Of a DNA stretch of 64,000 nt, positions 59,258 through 64,000 are shown piece after piece; the first letter of the stretch is position 1; each line of letters starts with the position of its first letter. Source of the DNA: Larkinella bovis (GTDB taxonomy: Bacteria; Bacteroidota; Bacteroidia; Cytophagales; Spirosomataceae); contig NZ_JBHSMA010000001.1 of NCBI RefSeq assembly GCF_042655385.1, positions 124,001 through 188,000 of the forward strand, in the 5' to 3' direction. The notes below the pieces were generated by a model, which was not told where the DNA came from, searched no databases, and saw only the letters and a program-made list of their open reading frames with translations. The translations under genes and the position numbers were made by a program.

Positions 59258-59887
59258 ATGAAACAACACATTCTTACCTTAATTGCTGCCTTGTTTTTTA
59301 CACAAGGGGGGATTGCCCAATCTAGCGGCACCTTCACTGACGCGCGAGATGGTCAAACGTATAAAACGATCAGCTTTCAAGAAGCTTCGACGGGTAAAAC
59401 CGTTACCTGGATGGCACAAAACCTGAACTACAAAGGTGAAGGTAGTTATGCTTATGATGATAATGAGAATAATCGAAAAGTAATGGGCTTGCTTTACACT
59501 TGGGAGGCAGCAAAAAAAGCCTGTCCCAATGGTTGGCATTTACCGACGGATAGCGAATGGGCTATGCTTGTGAATCAGTTTGGCGGTATGGACAGGGCCG
59601 GTGAAGCTCTAAAAAGCGTCAAGGGTTGGAGTGAAGACGGTAACGGCACGAACAGCAGCGGCTTTAACGCTCTTCCGGGAGGTATTCGCAGAAAAGGCAG
59701 TTATCACGTCTTGGGTTTTTTCGGTTTCTTTTGGACGTCCTCACCCGCGGGCGCTGAAGGTAAAGCCTGGGGATGGAACTTCCACTATGGTGGCCCTCCC
59801 AGTAGCAATAAACAAAACTTAACAAAAGCATTTCGTTTCGATGTCGATGTTGCTAACGGAGTCTCGGTTCGTCTGGTCCGGGATTAA
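59258..59887 (+). CDS. FISUMP-domain secreted protein
   Basis: A 209-residue exported protein. Signal peptide MKQHILTLIAALFFTQGGIA. The remainder is one FISUMP (Fibrobacter succinogenes major paralogous) domain: TDARDGQTYKTISF, TWMAQNLNYKGEGSYAYDD, GLLYTWEAAKKACPNGWHLP, DSEWAMLVNQFGG, FNALPGGIRRKGSY and VSVRLVRD. These are surface or secreted proteins of unknown role, structurally related to formylglycine-generating-enzyme-like C-type lectin folds. Confidence 0.9.
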   Translation: MKQHILTLIAALFFTQGGIAQSSGTFTDARDGQTYKTISFQEASTGKTVTWMAQNLNYKGEGSYAYDDNENNRKVMGLLYTWEAAKKACPNGWHLPTDSEWAMLVNQFGGMDRAGEALKSVKGWSEDGNGTNSSGFNALPGGIRRKGSYHVLGFFGFFWTSSPAGAEGKAWGWNFHYGGPPSSNKQNLTKAFRFDVDVANGVSVRLVRD

Positions 59888-60441
59888 GTTATTTGTAAAT
59901 CTTGCATACCTCTACACGGCTAGCTTATTCCCAAATTTGGTAAAAAAAACGCGATTTAAACGACGTTGATTACCAGCAAGTTATGCTTTGTCTGCAAATC
60001 TGCGGGAAATTCTAAAACCCTCGATTTCGGGGGAATTGGCAATCAACGTAACGTCGCGCGTTTGAAATGCCTGACGTTCACTTTGCCGGTTCACAATCTG
60101 GTTCCGTTTTAAACAAGACCCGTTTGCCGTTACGCATTATCTCGAAATGGGCCGTACTTTGTTTGTATCATTTACCCTCTAGAATTTACTCAGCCTTTCC
60201 GACACAGCCCCGCATTGATGTGGGGCTGTGTTTTTTCAGAAGAGAAAATCATCTTTCATTCTCTGATTGCCTCATGGTGGCTCCGCTTACCGATCACGCC
60301 ATGAGCGCCAATCTGCTAATCAACTATTTTATACCAGAAACTAACATAAAGCTATGTGCCTATTTTTATATTAGTTATTTGATTGTTTTCAGACAATATT
60401 TAAGCAAACTATATCGGGTATATGTATTTAAAATGGTTACG
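59888..60441. other. Gene-free stretch containing a strong terminator
   Basis: No gene is supported in this 554-bp gap; the open extension upstream of the 60442 gene lacks family-like or signal-peptide sequence. Features visible: two long-range complementary words (AACGACGTTGATT near 59967 and AATCAACGTAACGTCG near 60042), a TACTTTG box at 60155-60161, and the terminator at 60202-60236. Confidence 0.5.
60202..60236 (+). terminator. Strong orphan intrinsic terminator
   Basis: ACACAGCCCC (60202-60211) pairs perfectly with GGGGCTGTGT (60222-60231) and ends in a run of six T. The nearest upstream gene ends 315 nt earlier, and the next gene starts 206 nt later, so it may end a small RNA. Confidence 0.9.
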
Positions 60442-61128
60442 ATGAACAAAATTGCTTTACTGTATTTAACCCTGTTTTTATTTCCATTGTCCGGCTGGGC
60501 ACAGTTTGGAAAGAGTCCTTCTTTGCCTCGTTATCAGCCCGGTCTGGCGGTGGCAATCCGAGCGGGTACGGCGGGCGTTGGGTTCGATGTTTTTAAATCC
60601 ATTGTGCCCCGGTTTACGGTTCGGGCCGGAGCCAGTCTGTTTTCCTATCAGGGTCAATTAGACAGCGGTAAGCCGACCGATGTAGTCCAGATAGCATACG
60701 ATTACGAACTTAAATTGGCCTCCATCAATGCCCTGGTCGACTTCTACCCCTTCAAACGAGCCGGTTTTCGACTGACGACGGGTGTCTTCTATAACCTTAA
60801 CCAGTTAACCTTCGACGGTACGCCCATGAAAGAGGTGAGGTTTAATGATGTGATCTTCACCAAAGAGCAGGTCGGCACCATCAACGGAAAGGCTGATTTT
60901 AACAGAATCGCGCCTTACGCCGGCCTGGGCTGGGGCCATCCATTTCGGGGTACCAAACTCAAGTTTATGGTGGATCTGGGCCTTTTCTACCAGCAATCCC
61001 CTCAGGTCACATTCGTCACGACCGGCATGCTCGAACCCTCCAGCGATCAGGGAGCGGTGATTGAGCAGAATCTGCAGCCCCTGACGTTTTATCCCATTCT
61101 GAATCTGGGCCTTTCCTATCGTTTGTAG
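60442..61128 (+). CDS. Exported outer-membrane beta-barrel-like hypothetical protein
   Basis: A 228-residue protein from the ATG at 60442 (or 60433), where a signal peptide begins (MNKIALLYLTLFLFPLSGWA). Alternating polar/apolar strands with small loops (LAVAIRAGTAGVGFDVFKSI, FRLTTGVFYNLNQLTFDGTP, PYAGLGWGHPFRGTKLKFMV) and a terminal aromatic strand (FYPILNLGLSYRL) suggest an eight-to-ten-stranded outer-membrane barrel. Family not recognised. The lipoprotein gene starts 25 nt downstream, so the two probably form an operon. Confidence 0.78.
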   Translation: MNKIALLYLTLFLFPLSGWAQFGKSPSLPRYQPGLAVAIRAGTAGVGFDVFKSIVPRFTVRAGASLFSYQGQLDSGKPTDVVQIAYDYELKLASINALVDFYPFKRAGFRLTTGVFYNLNQLTFDGTPMKEVRFNDVIFTKEQVGTINGKADFNRIAPYAGLGWGHPFRGTKLKFMVDLGLFYQQSPQVTFVTTGMLEPSSDQGAVIEQNLQPLTFYPILNLGLSYRL

Positions 61129-61153
61129 TTTTTTATTTTACCTTTTTGTCTGT

Positions 61154-62746
61154 ATGAATCTGCAATCAAGTTTACCCAAACGTGCCCTGATACACGGAAC
61201 TACCCTACTGGTAGCTATAGTTCTGGCTATTTTACTCGGCAGCTGTAACGATTTGAAGAACCTTGACCCGTTGAAGGGCATTATTTATAAATTGAATTAT
61301 CGACCCACCACTACGCAAATACAGGGGTTGGTAATTGATGCCAAAACCGGTCAGCCCCTCACCATTCCGGTTCAGGTAACGATTCTGGGAAAAGATGCCA
61401 GCCGCGTTGTCAATTTTAATGGAAAGGCCCAAACGACGTATAGTAGCCCGAAAGGTGATCTATTCATCGGCCTGAAAGGGGACGTCCCGACCCGTCAGGC
61501 AGCGGCTGAGCTCCGGGTGGTCGTTGATGCGGCTGGCTACATTCCGTCGGCTGTTGATCTGAAATTAACGAGAGACCTTAATTATCCCTTCATCATTCGT
61601 CTGGTGAAGGAAACCGATCCCCCGCAGGGAGTCATCGTCAAACAGGATCAGCTTACCCTGGCGACGAATGGAACCCTGCCAGCAGCAAAAGAAATCGTAC
61701 TGGCCGCCACATCGTTGACAGCCCCCGCGACGATTCAGTTTGCCAGCGGAACGGTAATGAAAGATGAGCAGGGAAATACGGTTTCGGGCACGGTAGCGGC
61801 TACGATAGCGGTTTATTCGCGCCTGGCTAAGAGTATACCCGTTGGTTTAACGACGAAAGTGATCGAGAATGGCAACGCTAAGGACGTAACGCTCCACCTG
61901 GCCAATTACATCTCGGTGAACCTGGCTACCAAGGACGGCAAAAGTGTCACCTCGTTTACCAAACCGGTTGAGATCAAAATGGGAATCGCAGCTGGTTTTC
62001 CGAATTTGTCGACGGGCCAGCCAGTTAAAGCGGGTGATCAATTGACCGTCTACGCCCGCAATGAAAAAACGGGAAGCTGGGAATCCGTTCAGAAGGTGAA
62101 GGTCGAAGCCAAAGGCTCAGACTTCGTGGTTAGCTTTCCCGTTTCACATTTTACGGATTATGCCGTTGGTGGTAGTCTAGCTACTCAACCTGCTTTCTTT
62201 ACATTTGTCGGGTTACCCTCAACTTTTTCTGTACTTTATGAATTGAATGTTTTTGTGCCTACTGTGTCGCGGCCTGATGACAATACCATTGTGGCGGCTG
62301 CAGGTACAGCGGGAAACAATAACATTGGTACTGGGGCGCCGGTCGGTGTACCTTTTACTTTGAATATATATGATGCCTTAGGGAATCTGCTGAGTCAGAC
62401 CTCTGGTCAAAATCTTTCCGGGGAGCACCTTGTAACAGTGCCCCATCCCTCTGGCACAATCGATGTAGATTTTACCATCCGGGCCACGTGCGAAAATGGC
62501 AAAAACATCGAAGTTTATCCCACGACTCTGGTTCGATATGGTAAACCCGGAGCTGACCTCGCTACCTTTGCCGGTGTTACATTGGAAAATGGCCAGGGGA
62601 AGCTGGTCGGCTTAAAACCCAATACCACCTACGAAGCCCGGGTCGATTATGAAGGTGCCTGGTCGGCAATTTTTACCACCGGCACCACGTCGGAGAGCCG
62701 AAGTTTAACCTATGTGCTCAAATCGCATACCGAAGCCTGTAAGTAG
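61154..62746 (+). CDS. Lipoprotein with carboxypeptidase-regulatory-like N-terminal domain
   Basis: A 530-residue lipoprotein. The signal peptide ends in lipobox LLGSC (about residue 31). Residues about 50-140 form a CarboxypepD_reg-like beta domain (IQGLVIDAKTGQPLTIPVQV). A central region (EIVLAATSLTAPATIQFASG, VSFPVSHFTDYAVGG) resembles a ZU5/GAIN-like sandwich. The C-terminal part (FTLNIYDALGNLLSQTSGQN) is Ig-like. Probably faces the periplasm or the cell surface and acts with the barrel protein encoded just upstream. Function unknown. Confidence 0.82.
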   Translation: MNLQSSLPKRALIHGTTLLVAIVLAILLGSCNDLKNLDPLKGIIYKLNYRPTTTQIQGLVIDAKTGQPLTIPVQVTILGKDASRVVNFNGKAQTTYSSPKGDLFIGLKGDVPTRQAAAELRVVVDAAGYIPSAVDLKLTRDLNYPFIIRLVKETDPPQGVIVKQDQLTLATNGTLPAAKEIVLAATSLTAPATIQFASGTVMKDEQGNTVSGTVAATIAVYSRLAKSIPVGLTTKVIENGNAKDVTLHLANYISVNLATKDGKSVTSFTKPVEIKMGIAAGFPNLSTGQPVKAGDQLTVYARNEKTGSWESVQKVKVEAKGSDFVVSFPVSHFTDYAVGGSLATQPAFFTFVGLPSTFSVLYELNVFVPTVSRPDDNTIVAAAGTAGNNNIGTGAPVGVPFTLNIYDALGNLLSQTSGQNLSGEHLVTVPHPSGTIDVDFTIRATCENGKNIEVYPTTLVRYGKPGADLATFAGVTLENGQGKLVGLKPNTTYEARVDYEGAWSAIFTTGTTSESRSLTYVLKSHTEACK

Positions 62747-63016
62747 TATTAAAGCGTCCAATAGACGGGGCAATACCCCTTCCCAAATTTCGAGTGTAAT
62801 CCGTTGTCATTGTCTGGGTTTTCAATCGGTTTAAACGGATTGGCTACCATTTACATACCTCATTTGTCCACGTTTACTGGACGACGTATAGCGGCAGGGG
62901 CTGAGGGCTACTTTTCTAAACGCCGGGCGGTTTGTTTTTCATTCCGGAACCTGATAAGTTGTGCCCCGGATTGAGGTTCGGGGTGACCGGACTTTTTATG
63001 GAATTGAACAAAGGAG

Positions 63017-63850
63017 ATGGCCTTACATGAACCTGACCGACCTGAACGCCCCTGGCGCATCCGGTTGCACGAAATCATCTTTGAAGCCGATACCCCCGCC
63101 GGAAAAGCGTTCGATATCGTTCTTATTGGTAGCATTCTCCTGAGTGTGGCTACGGTGATGCTGGAGAGCATCAGGAGTGTGCGAATTCACTACGGCCAGG
63201 TGTTGAACGGGGTCGAGTGGTTTTTTACGGGCCTGTTCACGATTGAATATCTTCTGCGGCTGGTGAGTGTGCGACGTCCCTTGCGCTATGCCCGTAGTTT
63301 CTTTGGGGTAGTCGATATTCTGGCCCTGTTGCCAACCTACCTGAGTTTGATCATACCAGGTACCCAGTACCTGTTTACGATCCGCATCCTGCGGCTGCTC
63401 CGGGTTTTTCGCGTCCTGAAATTGTCAGAATACCTATCAGAGGCCACCATTTTGACGAGTGCTTTGCGGGCGAGTCAGCGCAAAATCAGTGTATTCATCT
63501 TAACGGTTTTGACGTTAGTTATCATTCTGGGTTCGCTAATGTATATCATCGAAGGGGAAGAAAACGGTTTCGATAGCATCCCGACGAGCATTTACTGGGC
63601 CATTGTGACCCTGACGACCGTGGGGTATGGCGACCTGTCCCCCCAAACACCCGCCGGCAAAGTGTTAGCTTCATTAGTCATGGTGATGGGGTATGGCATT
63701 ATTGCGGTTCCTACTGGCATTGTCACCGTTGAGATTTCCCAGGCTGCCCGGAAATTGAATAAAGTCAGTTCCCAAGCCTGCCCTTCGTGTGGTTTGGAAG
63801 GACATGATGCGGATGCGGTTTTCTGCAAATACTGTGGAGCCCAATTGTGA
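63017..63850 (+). CDS. Voltage-gated K+ channel-like ion transporter with C-terminal zinc ribbon
   Basis: A 277-residue six-helix channel subunit. Voltage-sensor helices cover about residues 32-160, with S4 arginines in FTIRILRLLRVFRVLKLSEY. The pore helix and selectivity filter are AIVTLTTVGYGDLSPQ, the potassium signature TVGYGD. After the last helix (GYGIIAVPTGIVTVEI) a compact zinc ribbon ends the protein (CPSCGLEGHDADAVFCKYCG), unusual enough to note. AAAGGAG lies directly before the ATG at 63017. Forms a tetrameric inner-membrane channel. Confidence 0.93.
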   Translation: MALHEPDRPERPWRIRLHEIIFEADTPAGKAFDIVLIGSILLSVATVMLESIRSVRIHYGQVLNGVEWFFTGLFTIEYLLRLVSVRRPLRYARSFFGVVDILALLPTYLSLIIPGTQYLFTIRILRLLRVFRVLKLSEYLSEATILTSALRASQRKISVFILTVLTLVIILGSLMYIIEGEENGFDSIPTSIYWAIVTLTTVGYGDLSPQTPAGKVLASLVMVMGYGIIAVPTGIVTVEISQAARKLNKVSSQACPSCGLEGHDADAVFCKYCGAQL

Positions 63851-63926
63851 TGCCGCCCTGGCTGGTGTTGCGCTCTAAACAGCGTCGGCGGGTAGTGCTT
63901 CGCTCCCTTGCTTCCGATAAAAACTT

Positions 63927-63958
63927 ACCGGGTTGGCCGGAGCGCCAACCCGGTTTTG
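63927..63958 (+). terminator. Intrinsic terminator after the ion channel gene
   Basis: ACCGGGTTGGC (63927-63937) pairs perfectly with GCCAACCCGGT (63944-63954), followed by TTTTG. It lies 76 nt past the stop. Confidence 0.8.
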
Positions 63959-64000
63959 CCTTTACTCTGCAATCAGGCCGCCAGACGAACCAGCCTGATT

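Overview
The window looks like chromosome of a free-living Bacteroidota, most probably Cytophagales near Spirosoma or Larkinella. The reasons are the TAnnTTTG -7 promoter boxes, a type IX secretion C-terminal domain, a one-protein hybrid two-component regulator with an AraC output, a FISUMP protein, a DUF349 protein, the bacillithiol enzyme BshB1, and generally weak Shine-Dalgarno sites. This placement is inference from gene content; no rRNA is present. Most genes are ordinary chromosomal ones, roughly 50-55% GC by eye. Three tRNAs (Pro-UGG, Thr-UGU, Arg-UCU) punctuate the window, and decayed accessory DNA sits beside the first two.

Layout. 1-9 kb: bestrophin-like channel, serine hydrolase, tRNA-Pro with an ISL3-type transposase scrap, ECF sigma factor with a small partner, ClpP paralogue, Nudix hydrolase, NlpC/P60 lipoprotein, Tex and a cold-shock protein. 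9-20 kb: beta-lactamase/TPR/CBM48-like fusion, NudK, DeoR regulator, metallo-beta-lactamase-fold protein, two convergent L,D-transpeptidases, secreted beta-helix protein, EcsC, SlyD-like isomerase. 20-33 kb: fasciclin protein, EamA transporter, TAT-exported TIM-barrel protein and a sugar-acid dehydratase, response regulator/PAS kinase operon, TlpA-like thioredoxin, M48 peptidase lipoprotein, clan GH-D-like glycosidase. 33-50 kb: Old Yellow Enzyme, an SPFH/zinc-ribbon pair (YdjI/YdjG-like), orphan ABC ATPase, DUF2807 protein, sulfatase, QueE, TPR-PD40-OmpA protein, TrxB, M23/LysM peptidase, BshB1, PdxH, DUF349 protein. 50-52.3 kb: AT-richer accessory patch next to tRNA-Thr, with a frameshifted NucA-type nuclease remnant and an unrecognised membrane protein. 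52.3-64 kb: T9SS cargo protein and its neighbouring hybrid kinase, tRNA-Arg, small ribbon-helix-helix-like ORF with repeated operator-like sites, FISUMP protein, outer-membrane-like protein plus lipoprotein, voltage-gated K+ channel-like protein.

The most unusual signal is intergenic. Several gaps carry degenerate tandem repeats with an exact 7-nt period, often arranged as inverted arms that fill the space between convergent stop codons (18984-19069, 28123-28250). Related or analogous elements lie at 13383-13424, 21142-21194, 43768-43795 and 44889-44976. At 28 kb the two arms differ by exactly one heptad. The elements look like rapidly evolving bidirectional terminators or an interspersed heptanucleotide repeat family.

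A set of promoters with a TTGG or TTGT box, a 19-nt spacer and TAnnTTTG is visible before tRNA-Thr, trxB and tRNA-Arg.
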